Assembly: GCF_016907895.1 (NCBI RefSeq)
Contig: NZ_JAFBCV010000004.1
Coordinates: forward strand, 245,467-309,466
DNA: 64,000 nt
DNA from: Shouchella xiaoxiensis
Lineage (GTDB): Bacteria; Bacillota; Bacilli; Bacillales; Bacillaceae_D
Direction of reading: 5' to 3'
Shown: piece by piece, positions 35,766 through 43,640 of the stretch
Numbering within the stretch: the stretch's first letter is position 1
Layout of the letters: every line of letters starts with the position of its first letter
Notes under the pieces: model-generated
What the model was told of the DNA's origin: nothing
Seen by the model: only the letters and a program-made list of their open reading frames with translations
The model's database searches: none
Program-made: the position numbers and the translations under genes

Positions 35766-36591
35766 GATCGTAACGAAGATTCGTATTCACCCTCTCTTCT
35801 GGCTTATTATCGGGTTAGGTGTCTTAACGGGTCGCTTTAAGGAAGTACTAATGATCTTAACGATTGTCTTTATCCATGAAATGGGTCATGCGTGGATGGC
35901 CCATTTCTTCGGTTGGAAAGTCATAAAAATTGAACTTATGCCATTTGGTGGTGCAGCAGAGGTTGAACCTGGAGGAATTCGTCCGCTCAAGGAAGAATTG
36001 CTCATCGTCTTATTTGGTCCTCTCCAGCATTTTTGGCTATTGGGGCTATCATTTATGCTTGTGGAAACGTCTTTTTGGTCGATCGCTGATCACCAGCTTT
36101 TTATCGGTCATAACCTCGCTATTCTGCTCTTTAACTTGTTGCCAATTTATCCATTAGATGGAGGAAGACTTGTACAGCTGTTCTTATTTCAAATTACATC
36201 ATTTAAACGAGCAAGTGCATGGTCACTTTATCTGTCATGTACATGTCTGCTGTTAAGTTTGTGCTTTATAAGCTTCTTTCCACTTCACTTAAATTTAGTC
36301 ATTATATTTCTCTTTTTATGCGTCGCCCAGTTTCTTGAATTTAAACAGCGCAATTACCGGTTTATCCGATTTTTAATGACAAAAAAAGAAGATGTTACTT
36401 CAAAGAAAACGGTCACGATCTCGGTTGAAGCCCACCAACAGCTGAACGATGTAGTCGCAAAATTTAAACGACATACTATTCACCGTATCTTCATTCGTGA
36501 TCAAGAGAATGTCGTTGAAGTAGATGAAAAAAAACTTTTATCAGTCTATTTTACTAAAGGTATTTATGTTCCTGTGAAGACGTTGATTTAG
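35758..36591 (+). CDS. spoIVFB: SpoIVFB, intramembrane metalloprotease for pro-sigma-K
   Basis: SpoIVFB is a site-2-type zinc protease that cleaves pro-sigma-K in the mother cell. The 277-residue product has HEMGH at residues 40-44 in a membrane helix, the second metal motif PLDGGR near 132 (NPDG in the family), several other membrane segments and a C-terminal CBS-like domain (about 215-275). The start is TTG 35758, inside the spoIVFA end; no strong ribosome-binding site is visible, so translation is probably coupled to spoIVFA. Confidence 0.93.
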   Translation: MIKIVTKIRIHPLFWLIIGLGVLTGRFKEVLMILTIVFIHEMGHAWMAHFFGWKVIKIELMPFGGAAEVEPGGIRPLKEELLIVLFGPLQHFWLLGLSFMLVETSFWSIADHQLFIGHNLAILLFNLLPIYPLDGGRLVQLFLFQITSFKRASAWSLYLSCTCLLLSLCFISFFPLHLNLVIIFLFLCVAQFLEFKQRNYRFIRFLMTKKEDVTSKKTVTISVEAHQQLNDVVAKFKRHTIHRIFIRDQENVVEVDEKKLLSVYFTKGIYVPVKTLI

Positions 36592-36602
36592 CGAGGTCTT
36601 AA

Positions 36603-36650
36603 TTGTGTCTCACCTTTACTTCAAGTACAATATGAACAGAAGTGAAGGTG
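36603..36650 (+). promoter_or_regulatory. rng promoter with inverted repeat over promoter and ribosome-binding site
   Basis: TTGTGT at 36603-36608, 17 bases, TACAAT at 36626-36631. CACCTTTACTTC (36611-36622, in the spacer) and GAAGTGAAGGTG (36639-36650) form an inverted repeat, 11 of 12 exact plus one G-T. The right arm contains the AAGGTGA Shine-Dalgarno of rng. Confidence 0.55.
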
Positions 36651-36657
36651 AAGTGTA

Positions 36658-38145
36658 ATGAAACAAACAATTCGAATGACAAAAAGCCCACTTAAACGCG
36701 AAGCAGTCGTCATGGAGAATGGTGATGCCGTTGAATGGTTTATTGAAAGTGACCATATCCCTAAGCTAGTTGGAAGTGTATTTAAAGGGAAAGTGGATAA
36801 AGTGTTACCTGGAATGCAAGCTGCATTTATTAATATTGGTATGGATAAAAATGGATTTATTCATCGAGATGAATTGCTTTCTTATCATTTAGATCGTGAT
36901 GAAACAAAAGAAAAGAAAAGCATTACATCTTACCTTTCAAAAGGAATGGAGTTAACCGTTCAAGTAACGAAAGAAGGCGTTGGCGACAAAGGACCTCGAC
37001 TTTCTGGGGTTGTTTCGATTCCAGGAAGTCATTTGGTTTATATGCCTGAAGGAAATTATGTTGCTATTTCAAGGAGAATCGCAAGTGACGAAAAAAGAAC
37101 GGAGCTAGCAAAAGCAATTGAGCCTTTTTTACAAGGTCAAGAAGGTGTCATTGTACGTACGCAAGCAGCTGAACAAGATACTGCGGCTATTAGCGAGGAA
37201 TTAGCATTTTTACGTTCCCTTTGGTTCCATACCAAGCAAGAAGAGCAATCGAAACCCCCATTTTTACTCTACCAAGCTTCCTCACTAATGGAGACATTGA
37301 TTAAAAGCTATTTAATGGAGCCGCTTCAAGAATGGGTCGTTGATGATTACAATGATTTTCAATTGCTTAGACGGTTAGTGGGGGGGAAGTGGATTGATCG
37401 CATTCGTCTCTATCCTCATCAGGGCTCTTCATTTGAAGAGATTAATAATCAGTTGGAGAAAGCACAGAAAAGACGCTATTGGCTAAAAAACGGCTCGTTT
37501 CTTGTCTTTGATGAGGCCGAAGCGATGACGGTGATCGATGTGAATTCAGGTAAATATACGGGGAAACATAATCAAGCTGAAACCGCATTTACCGTTAATA
37601 AACAAGCTGTAGTCGACATTTGTAAACAGATTCGCTTGCGCAATTATAGCGGAATTATCATTATTGATTTTATTGATATGGCGGATGATACTGCTAGGAA
37701 CCGAATTCTGTCCCTTATGGAAAAGGAATTAACGAAAGATCGAATTAAGACGAGCATTAAAGGATTTACACAGTTAGGTCTGCTTGAGATGACTAGAAAA
37801 AAAACAAGACACTCTATAAAGCAAAGTCTGTCAACGGAATGCAGCGTCTGTAAAGGCAGTGGAGGAGCCCTGTCAATACATGCCCATGCGTTTGAATTAG
37901 AGCGATTGCTTCTAACCTATAGAGATCAGTCAGTGGTTGTGAAGGTAACGCCTGAGCTCAATCATTTGATGTTTGACGCAGATAATGTACAAAAAGAACG
38001 ACTAGAAGCATGGACAGGAACAACGCTTTATCTTCAACTGGATTTGAAGCAGAGACTATGCAGTCATCAACCCTATCAAATCGTTTATGCCGGGTCTAAT
38101 GAAGAGGCAATCATTTATACTAAACGTGCGTCAGAACAAGATTGA
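36658..38145 (+). CDS. rng: RNase E/G family endoribonuclease
   Basis: Rng cleaves single-stranded RNA with a preference for 5'-monophosphate ends. The 495-residue product has an S1-type RNA-binding domain (about 35-120, GSVFKGKVDKVLPGMQAAFINIG), a DNase-I-like catalytic domain with metal-binding Asp294 (VIDVNSGKYTG) and Asp337 (IIIDFIDM), and a zinc-link cysteine pair C395/C398 (CSVC). B. subtilis lacks this family, but several other Bacillus lineages have it. It lies between spoIVFB and rplU, where B. subtilis has nothing. Confidence 0.94.
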   Translation: MKQTIRMTKSPLKREAVVMENGDAVEWFIESDHIPKLVGSVFKGKVDKVLPGMQAAFINIGMDKNGFIHRDELLSYHLDRDETKEKKSITSYLSKGMELTVQVTKEGVGDKGPRLSGVVSIPGSHLVYMPEGNYVAISRRIASDEKRTELAKAIEPFLQGQEGVIVRTQAAEQDTAAISEELAFLRSLWFHTKQEEQSKPPFLLYQASSLMETLIKSYLMEPLQEWVVDDYNDFQLLRRLVGGKWIDRIRLYPHQGSSFEEINNQLEKAQKRRYWLKNGSFLVFDEAEAMTVIDVNSGKYTGKHNQAETAFTVNKQAVVDICKQIRLRNYSGIIIIDFIDMADDTARNRILSLMEKELTKDRIKTSIKGFTQLGLLEMTRKKTRHSIKQSLSTECSVCKGSGGALSIHAHAFELERLLLTYRDQSVVVKVTPELNHLMFDADNVQKERLEAWTGTTLYLQLDLKQRLCSHQPYQIVYAGSNEEAIIYTKRASEQD

Positions 38146-38171
38146 CAGCTCTCTCTTGCTTATGCTAAGAT
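38142..38171 (+). promoter_or_regulatory. Sigma-A promoter of rplU-prp-rpmA
   Basis: TTGACA at 38142-38147 overlaps the rng stop codon; after 18 bases comes TAAGAT at 38166-38171 with an upstream TGC (extended -10). Confidence 0.75.
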
Positions 38172-38177
38172 GTGGAG

Positions 38178-38280
38178 TGTTAGTGAATTGGTCGCACCCA
38201 ATGAACTTACAACCGCGCAGATTAGGTTTTAAAGGATAATCCCTGCCTATAATGGCGAGTCTGATGTTATGAGGAGGTGC
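38178..38280 (+). ncRNA. L21 leader (ribosomal protein autoregulatory element)
   Basis: The roughly 100-base untranslated region before rplU occupies the place of the Firmicutes L21 leader. It contains several complementary segments (for example GGTCGCACC at 38190-38198) and ends at the GAGGAGGTG ribosome-binding site. The call is based on position and structure potential, not on a covariance match. Confidence 0.6.
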
Positions 38281-38284
38281 AGAG

Positions 38285-38593
38285 ATGTACGCAATTATTG
38301 AAACTGGTGGAAAACAAATCAAAGTAGTAGAAGGTCAAGAAATCTACGTTGAAAAATTAGACGCAGAGGCTGGAGCTGAAGTTAGCTTTGACAAAGTTTT
38401 ATTCGTAGGTGGAGATTCAGCGAAAGTTGGAGTTCCATTTGTAGAAGGTGCCTCTGTTACAGGAACTGTTGAAAAACATGGCCGTAATAAGAAAATTATC
38501 GTCTACAAAATGAAAGCGAAGAAAAACTACCGTCGTAAGCAAGGTCATCGCCAACCTTACACTAAAGTTGTAATCGGAAAAATCAACGGTTAA
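38285..38593 (+). CDS. rplU: 50S ribosomal protein L21
   Basis: L21 binds 23S rRNA in the large subunit. The 102-residue product has the family features [14 protein letters not shown] at the N-terminus and [19 protein letters not shown] near the C-terminus. GAGGAGGTG precedes the ATG. It heads the rplU-prp-rpmA operon. Confidence 0.98.
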   Translation: MYAIIETGGKQIKVVEGQEIYVEKLDAEAGAEVSFDKVLFVGGDSAKVGVPFVEGASVTGTVEKHGRNKKIIVYKMKAKKNYRRKQGHRQPYTKVVIGKING

Positions 38594-38597
38594 TCCG

Positions 38598-38936
38598 ATG
38601 ATACATGTTCGTATACAGCAAAATCAGCATGAAGATATCGTTGCATTTGTAATGAGTGGACATGCGGAAGCTGGTCCTCACGGTCAAGACATTGTATGTG
38701 CTGGGGCATCTGCTGTTTCGATTGGAGCAGTAAATGCGATTCATGCACTTTGTGATGTCGACATTGTCGTGGATTCAGCTGGAGAGGGCGGTTACCTTAA
38801 GTGTGCTGTCCCGAGCGGGTTAACTACTCGTATTTTTGAAGATGTTCAGTTGTTGTTGCAAGGGCTAAAATTATCCTTAGAAGCAATGATGGAGACATAT
38901 CCTTCATTTATCACTGTAGAAATAGACAGGAGGTGA
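38598..38936 (+). CDS. prp: Prp (YsxB), cysteine protease that matures ribosomal protein L27
   Basis: Prp removes the N-terminal extension of L27 in Firmicutes and is essential where that extension exists. The 112-residue product has the catalytic His in [13 protein letters not shown] (His21) and Cys in [11 protein letters not shown] (about residue 34). It lies between rplU and rpmA with four-base spacing, and the L27 here does carry the cleavable extension. Confidence 0.96.
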   Translation: MIHVRIQQNQHEDIVAFVMSGHAEAGPHGQDIVCAGASAVSIGAVNAIHALCDVDIVVDSAGEGGYLKCAVPSGLTTRIFEDVQLLLQGLKLSLEAMMETYPSFITVEIDRR

Positions 38937-38941
38937 CTTTC

Positions 38942-39220
38942 ATGTTGAGAATGGACCTTCAATTTTTCGCATCGAAAAAAGGGGTAGGTAGCACAAAGAA
39001 CGGACGTGACTCACGTTCAAAACGTCTTGGTGCTAAACGTTCTGACGGTCAAACTGTAACTGGTGGATCAATCCTTGTGCGTCAACGCGGCACTCGTGTA
39101 TATCCTGGGAACAACGTTGGAAAAGGTGGCGATGATACATTATTCGCCAAAGTTGACGGAGTTGTAAAGTATGAGCGTGTCGGACGCGATCGCAAACAAG
39201 TGAGCGTGTATCCAGCATAA
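38942..39220 (+). CDS. rpmA: 50S ribosomal protein L27 with Prp-cleavable extension
   Basis: L27 reaches into the peptidyl-transferase centre. The 92-residue precursor begins [16 protein letters not shown]; Prp is known to cut after the Phe-Phe, leaving ASKKG. The ATG at 38942 is chosen because GGAGGTGA precedes it and other L27 precursors start at this point. A strong terminator follows. Confidence 0.97.
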   Translation: MLRMDLQFFASKKGVGSTKNGRDSRSKRLGAKRSDGQTVTGGSILVRQRGTRVYPGNNVGKGGDDTLFAKVDGVVKYERVGRDRKQVSVYPA

Positions 39221-39221
39221 A

Positions 39222-39258
39222 AAAAGAACCTTTGCCTAAGCAAAGGTTCTTTTTTTTG
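39222..39258 (+). terminator. Terminator of rplU-prp-rpmA
   Basis: AAAGAACCTTTG (39223-39234) pairs with CAAAGGTTCTTT (39241-39252) around CCTAAG, with a T run to 39257. Confidence 0.94.
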
Positions 39259-39350
39259 TCGAAAAAAGCTGTCTGAAAAATGATCATAAAGCACTAGGTT
39301 GACTAGCAGCTTTTGGAATTGTGGTACTACTTAACACTATTTTTGTCGAA
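39256..39350 (+). promoter_or_regulatory. Two Spo0A-box-like sites upstream of abrB
   Basis: TTGTCGAA occurs at 39256-39263 (in the tail of the preceding terminator) and at 39343-39350. Both are exact matches to the core 0A box TGTCGAA. The second ends 16 bases before the -35 of the putative abrB promoter. Confidence 0.5.
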
Positions 39351-39366
39351 ATAGACTTTTAAAAGA

Positions 39367-39396
39367 TTGGAAGATGAAGTAAACTAGACGTATACA
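39367..39396 (+). promoter_or_regulatory. Possible abrB promoter
   Basis: TTGGAA at 39367-39372, 18 bases, TATACA at 39391-39396. Confidence 0.5.
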
Positions 39397-39441
39397 TGAA
39401 TAGGGAAAATAAGGAATTATTAGGGTGGAGGAGATGTGAAA

Positions 39442-39729
39442 ATGAAATCAACAGGTATTGTAAGAAAGTTAGATCAGTTGGGTAGAATTGTTATACCAAA
39501 AGAATTACGCAGCATGTTAAATATTGAAATCAAAACCCCCCTTGCTATTTTAATTGACGGAGACCAAATTGTTTTGGAAAAGTATCAGCCTTATAGTGCA
39601 TGTATTATTACTGGAGAAAGCTCTGATGAGAATTTATCAATTGCAAATGGGAGCATTGTCTTAAGTAAAGAGGGCGCAGAAAAGTTAATCCAAGAATTAG
39701 AATTGAAAGTAGAGCGACAACACCGCTAG
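39442..39729 (+). CDS. abrB: AbrB-type transition-state regulator
   Basis: AbrB is a small DNA-binding repressor of post-exponential genes. The 95-residue product has the AbrB swapped-hairpin DNA-binding domain (MKSTGIVRKLDQLGRIVIPKELR) and the C-terminal multimerisation region (SIVLSKEGAEKLIQELE). Similarity extends over the whole length of AbrB/Abh. ATG 39442 is preferred: GGAGGAG lies eight bases upstream. In B. subtilis abrB is elsewhere in the genome, so this may be a paralogue (Abh-like) or a relocated abrB. It lies where spo0B-obg would follow rpmA. Confidence 0.92.
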   Translation: MKSTGIVRKLDQLGRIVIPKELRSMLNIEIKTPLAILIDGDQIVLEKYQPYSACIITGESSDENLSIANGSIVLSKEGAEKLIQELELKVERQHR

Positions 39730-39754
39730 CCAAAACCAGGCTTCGGTGTTTTTT
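39719..39754 (+). terminator. Terminator after abrB
   Basis: AACACCG (39719-39725) pairs with CGGTGTT (39744-39750), with an inner AGCC/GGCT stem and a T run. Confidence 0.75.
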
Positions 39755-39780
39755 AGATTAAATGAAACGGAGAAATGGGG

Positions 39781-40959
39781 ATGGCAATAATGGTAACAGC
39801 AATTATTAATGGGTATGTATGGTCTGGTACAGAGAATCAGGGAAATCATTTAACGTTACTAATAGAGGGAAGTCGAATTAAAGCGATTGGTCATCAGCTA
39901 AGGATCCCAGAGAAGGCAGTTATTATTGATGCTGCGGGAGGTTGGGTTACGCCAGGGATTATCGATGTACATACACATTTAGGTGTTCATACGCAAGATA
40001 TTGGACGAGCAGGTCATGATTTTAATGAAACATCTGCGGTTTCTACCCCAGAAGTACGAGCCATTGATGCGATCAATCCAAGAGACAGTGGCTTTAGCGA
40101 TGCTAGAAAAGCTGGAATTACAATGGTTCAAGTACTTCCGGGCAGTGCGAATGTGATTGGTGGAGAAACCTGTGTCATTAAAACAGCGGGTACAAATGTT
40201 GAAGAGATGATTGTGCAAGCACCGTCCGCGATGAAGGTCGCTCTCGGTGAAAATCCTAAAACGGTCTATGGATCAAAAGGGAAAGCACCGTTGACACGAA
40301 TGGGTGTAGCTGCGGTATTGAGACAGGAACTAATGCGGGCACAGGATTATGCGAACAAGAAAGAAACTGGGAAAATAGAAACGCGTGATCTCGGCATGGA
40401 ACAGTTGATGCCTGTCATAAAAGGAGAGCTGCCATTACGTGTTCATGCTCACAGAGCGGATGATATTCAAACGATTCTTCGAATTGCTAAAGAATTTTCA
40501 CTCAAGCTGACAATTGAGCATGTGACGGAAGGACATTTAATTGCCAATGAGCTTGAAACATGTGGATTTAGATTCACGATTGGCCCAACGATGTCGTCCC
40601 GCTCGAAACAAGAACTTGCGGAAAAAAGCTGGAAGACAGTTGCTGTATTTGCTGAAAAAGGCATTCCTTTTTCCATAACAACAGATCATCCAGTGATCCC
40701 AATCGAACATTTAACAACAACTGCTTCATATGCATTAAAGTACGGAGTCGACCGTGAGACGATGTTGAAGGCGATAACGATCTGGGCTGCTGAACATTTA
40801 CAGCTTAATACAGAAGTTGGAACGCTTGAGGCAGGAAAGGATGCTGATGTCGTCATCTGGAGTGGACACCCGCTCGAAACGGGCACGGTTGTAATGAATA
40901 CGTTTATAAATGGAATGGCCGTCTATACTAATGAGGAAGTGATGACAAAGGACGTGTAA
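39781..40959 (+). CDS. Imidazolonepropionase-like amidohydrolase
   Basis: A 392-residue metal-dependent amidohydrolase with the TIM-barrel signature VTPGIIDVHTHLG (metal-binding His-x-His), a later HAHRADD segment, TIEHVTEG (metal His), and the catalytic aspartate in TTDHPVIP. The family includes imidazolonepropionase-like and prolidase-like enzymes; the substrate is not evident. Several starts are possible: ATG 39781 is eight bases from GGAG and preferred; ATG 39790 is the other candidate. A 49-codon frame follows four bases after the stop. Confidence 0.88.
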   Translation: MAIMVTAIINGYVWSGTENQGNHLTLLIEGSRIKAIGHQLRIPEKAVIIDAAGGWVTPGIIDVHTHLGVHTQDIGRAGHDFNETSAVSTPEVRAIDAINPRDSGFSDARKAGITMVQVLPGSANVIGGETCVIKTAGTNVEEMIVQAPSAMKVALGENPKTVYGSKGKAPLTRMGVAAVLRQELMRAQDYANKKETGKIETRDLGMEQLMPVIKGELPLRVHAHRADDIQTILRIAKEFSLKLTIEHVTEGHLIANELETCGFRFTIGPTMSSRSKQELAEKSWKTVAVFAEKGIPFSITTDHPVIPIEHLTTTASYALKYGVDRETMLKAITIWAAEHLQLNTEVGTLEAGKDADVVIWSGHPLETGTVVMNTFINGMAVYTNEEVMTKDV

Positions 40960-40963
40960 ATTA

Positions 40964-41113
40964 GTGGCTTTCGAGAAAAAAGAGCAAGAGCGAATGGCTC
41001 AACTGTACCATTCAATTTGGTTTGCGCACTCAGAACAAGAACGAAAAAGATGGATTACCAAACGGGCTTTGCTTGAAGCGCAGATCAGACAAAATTTTAA
41101 CCACAATGAGTAA
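40964..41113 (+). CDS. Small charged protein of 49 residues, unknown
   Basis: A GTG-initiated frame of 49 residues starting four bases after the amidohydrolase stop, with AAAGGA about ten bases upstream inside that gene's end; an internal ATG (codon 11) is an alternative start. The product is very rich in Glu, Gln, Lys and Arg with aromatic residues spaced along an amphipathic helix (YHSIWFAHSEQERKRW). A strong hairpin terminator follows at 41145, consistent with the end of an operon. I recognise no family. Confidence 0.5.
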   Translation: MAFEKKEQERMAQLYHSIWFAHSEQERKRWITKRALLEAQIRQNFNHNE

Positions 41114-41144
41114 TTGCAAGTGCGAAAGAAGCTAATAGACTATG

Positions 41145-41185
41145 AAAAAGCACATCAGCCGTATTTCTGCTGATGTGCTTTTTTT
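41145..41185. terminator. Bidirectional terminator
   Basis: AAAAAGCACATCAGC at 41145-41159 pairs with GCTGATGTGCTTTTT at 41169-41183. It serves the amidohydrolase side on + and overlaps the end of the DUF4385 gene on -. Confidence 0.9.
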
Positions 41186-41598
41186 CGTTTAAGATAGTCT
41201 TTGTTTTCTCTTGCTTGGATCCATTTTTGTTCAAAGATAGCGGCGGCTTCTGCTTTCTCTTCATCAATATCGCGTTCGTTTACATTGCCGTCTTGGTCGT
41301 ATTTCTTACCGCCTGGATAATTGGCATAGCGTCGTGCGCGTGTATAGCCCATCTGTAAAAATTTTCGAGCCATATCCATTCCGACGAAATCATCTTGCTT
41401 AAGGTAGTTCTCAAACATCGCATAGATTTTTTCGGAAGATGTCGTTGCAATTTCAGGTGTTTTAAACCGCCAATGTTGAACGATTTCGCTTTTATAAGGT
41501 TCAACCATTAAAACGCCTTGTTCACCTCTGCCAACACGGTATTTCTCGGGGTGTTTTCTGAAGTCAGTTGATTTATCGATCTCATCATAAAAACCCAT
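41155..41598 (-). CDS. DUF4385 family protein
   Basis: The 147-residue product matches DUF4385 proteins: YRVGRGEQGVLMVEPYK near 20-36, HWRFKTPEIA near 42-51 and FVGMDMARKFLQMGYTRARRYAN near 71-93. These occur in bacteria and phages and have no established function. The lysine-rich C-terminus (YLKRKKAHQQKYG) is typical. AGGAGGT precedes the ATG on this strand. Confidence 0.85.
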   Translation of the reverse strand: MGFYDEIDKSTDFRKHPEKYRVGRGEQGVLMVEPYKSEIVQHWRFKTPEIATTSSEKIYAMFENYLKQDDFVGMDMARKFLQMGYTRARRYANYPGGKKYDQDGNVNERDIDEEKAEAAAIFEQKWIQARENKDYLKRKKAHQQKYG

Positions 41599-41646
41599 TA
41601 CAAGAACCTCCTTGTATTAAACAAGAATACCCTTCGTTCTTATTAA

Positions 41647-42762
41647 CTAATCACCAATGATCGAGGAAACTGGATAGAGCGTATTGTTATCAACATGTTG
41701 TCTATTCTGAATGAGCTCTGATAACAGGTAGCCAATATAGGGTCCAGTCGTAAGCCCACTTGAGCCTAAGCCATTCGCAAGCCAGACGTTCCTAAACTCA
41801 GGCAGAGCACCAAAAACAGGCAAATAATGGGGAACAACTGGGCGGAAACCTACACGTGTTTCAATCCATTCAGCTTCACTCAAGCCTGGTGCATAATCAA
41901 GCAAACCACTAAAGATTTCATTCATTCCGCCAGCGGTAACGGCTGGATTAAACTGAGTGTTGTCTTCATGGGTTGAACCCGCAACGATCTTGCCGTTTTC
42001 AAAAGCAAGCAGGTACTGGGGACCAGGAGGCATAATCACGGGCCAATTGGCTGTGTCATGATTTGTTTGTAAATGTACAATTTGTGCTTTTTGTTCAGCC
42101 ACTTGAATCGTCAGATGAATCGAATCTCCAAGTGCTTTAGCCCAAGCTCCATTTGTCACTACAAGTTCATCAGAGGGGATGACTTCCTCATTATAAATCA
42201 CTTGAAGTTGATCAGAAGCAGTCCGTCTCAGATCTGCCCTGCCTTTTAGAAAGACGGCACCGTGCTGTTCAGCAGCCTGCTGCAATGAACGATTTAACGC
42301 CATTCCATCAACTCTTGCACCGCCTTCGATGAATACCCCAGAAAATCGTTCCGCTAGTGCGGGGATATGGCTCTGAACCTCTTTAGGCGAGAGCAGGGAA
42401 ACTCTCCCCATTTCCGGAGCATCAAGTCGCTTTTGTTGCGCTCGTCCGTATGTATCCATTAAATTATCTTCACGATCATGGAGCCAGAGTGCACCTGTTT
42501 TTTTATAGCCACTGTTTGTTTGATTCAGCATTTGCAAGTTTTTCATTAATTGTGGGTAGTAAGCAGCTCCTGCTTTAACAAGTTGATACCATGCTTGATT
42601 ACGTCTTTTTGACACCCAAGGGCATATAATACCTGCAGCAGCATGAGTCGCTTTTCCACGATGATTTTCATCTATGACGGTGACGGCATGTCCTTGCTGA
42701 GACAAATGAAATGCGGTTGAGCTGCCAAGAATACCGCCACCAATAATAACAATCTGCTTCAT
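41647..42762 (-). CDS. yurR: FAD-dependent oxidoreductase (YurR-like, DAO family)
   Basis: A 371-residue D-amino-acid-oxidase-family flavoprotein. The N-terminal dinucleotide-binding motif IVIIGGGILGSSTAFHL is followed by THAAAGIICPW and a C-terminal FAD segment NVWLANGLGSSGLTTGPYIG. It closely resembles B. subtilis YurR; the substrate is unknown, probably an N-substituted or D-amino acid. I start at ATG 42762, with AGAGGA eight bases upstream; the longer frame begins before that site. Confidence 0.9.
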   Translation of the reverse strand: MKQIVIIGGGILGSSTAFHLSQQGHAVTVIDENHRGKATHAAAGIICPWVSKRRNQAWYQLVKAGAAYYPQLMKNLQMLNQTNSGYKKTGALWLHDREDNLMDTYGRAQQKRLDAPEMGRVSLLSPKEVQSHIPALAERFSGVFIEGGARVDGMALNRSLQQAAEQHGAVFLKGRADLRRTASDQLQVIYNEEVIPSDELVVTNGAWAKALGDSIHLTIQVAEQKAQIVHLQTNHDTANWPVIMPPGPQYLLAFENGKIVAGSTHEDNTQFNPAVTAGGMNEIFSGLLDYAPGLSEAEWIETRVGFRPVVPHYLPVFGALPEFRNVWLANGLGSSGLTTGPYIGYLLSELIQNRQHVDNNTLYPVSSIIGD

Positions 42763-42880
42763 AACACGATCCTCTCTAATGCGCTTCGCATCCAATCGTA
42801 GCGAAATGAACCATGCGTGTCAACTAACGAAAAACCATATGGTAAAATGCAGTCACATGATACGAAGGAGGATATGATTT

Positions 42881-43600
42881 ATGAGCATCATGATAGGCGT
42901 TTCATCATCAATTGTGGAAGAAGGCAGATTAAGTACGGCGCTTGATAATGTGTTTGCGCTAGATCATGCACATATACTGCCTGTTGTCTTACCGAATCTT
43001 GCTCCTAAGAAAGCGGAGCACTATGTCGCTGCACTTGATGGAATTTTGCTTACAGGTGGAGGCGATATAAATCCGGGCCTCTTTAATGAGGATCCCCATC
43101 CGGCATTAGGAAGTATTACGCCAGAGCGAGACGAATTTGAGCTTGCCATTGCTCAAGCTGCATTAAAAAGAGAGATGCCGATATTAGCAATCTGTCGTGG
43201 CGTGCAGATACTAGCCATTGCAGCAGGTGGCGATATGTATCAGGACTTGCCAAGTCAATTCAACCAGCCACTTATTCAACACCGTCAAGTCGCACCTCGC
43301 GGATATGGCAGTCATCGTCTTTCTCTTGCAAAGCATTCACGTCTTGCTTCAATCGCAAATGGTAATGAACTGCTGGTGAACAGCTTTCATCATCAAGCTG
43401 TTCGACAAGTTCCTTCTTCGTTTAAAGCAACAGCATGGACAACTGATGGAGTCATTGAAGCCATTGAACGAACAGACGATGTCTTTCAAGTCGGTGTTCA
43501 GTGGCATCCTGAGCATATGAAAGATGTCGCTTCTGCAAACTTGTTCGCTGCTTTTATTCAAGCATGTAAATGGTACAAAGGGACATCACCTGCATCGTGA
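42881..43600 (+). CDS. Gamma-glutamyl-gamma-aminobutyrate hydrolase-like class I amidotransferase
   Basis: A 239-residue peptidase C26 family protein. The nucleophile is Cys105 in AICRGVQ; the catalytic His-x-Glu appears in VQWHPEHM near 208-212; LLTGGGDINP is the family loop. Relatives (PuuD-like) cleave gamma-glutamyl amides. An AAGGAGGA site precedes the ATG. It diverges from the oxidoreductase and lies 40 bases before an amidase, suggesting a small amide- or amino-acid-catabolism block. Confidence 0.9.
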   Translation: MSIMIGVSSSIVEEGRLSTALDNVFALDHAHILPVVLPNLAPKKAEHYVAALDGILLTGGGDINPGLFNEDPHPALGSITPERDEFELAIAQAALKREMPILAICRGVQILAIAAGGDMYQDLPSQFNQPLIQHRQVAPRGYGSHRLSLAKHSRLASIANGNELLVNSFHHQAVRQVPSSFKATAWTTDGVIEAIERTDDVFQVGVQWHPEHMKDVASANLFAAFIQACKWYKGTSPAS

Positions 43601-43640
43601 TGTTCTTTCTTTTATACTAGAGGGAGAGGAGGAGATAGAC

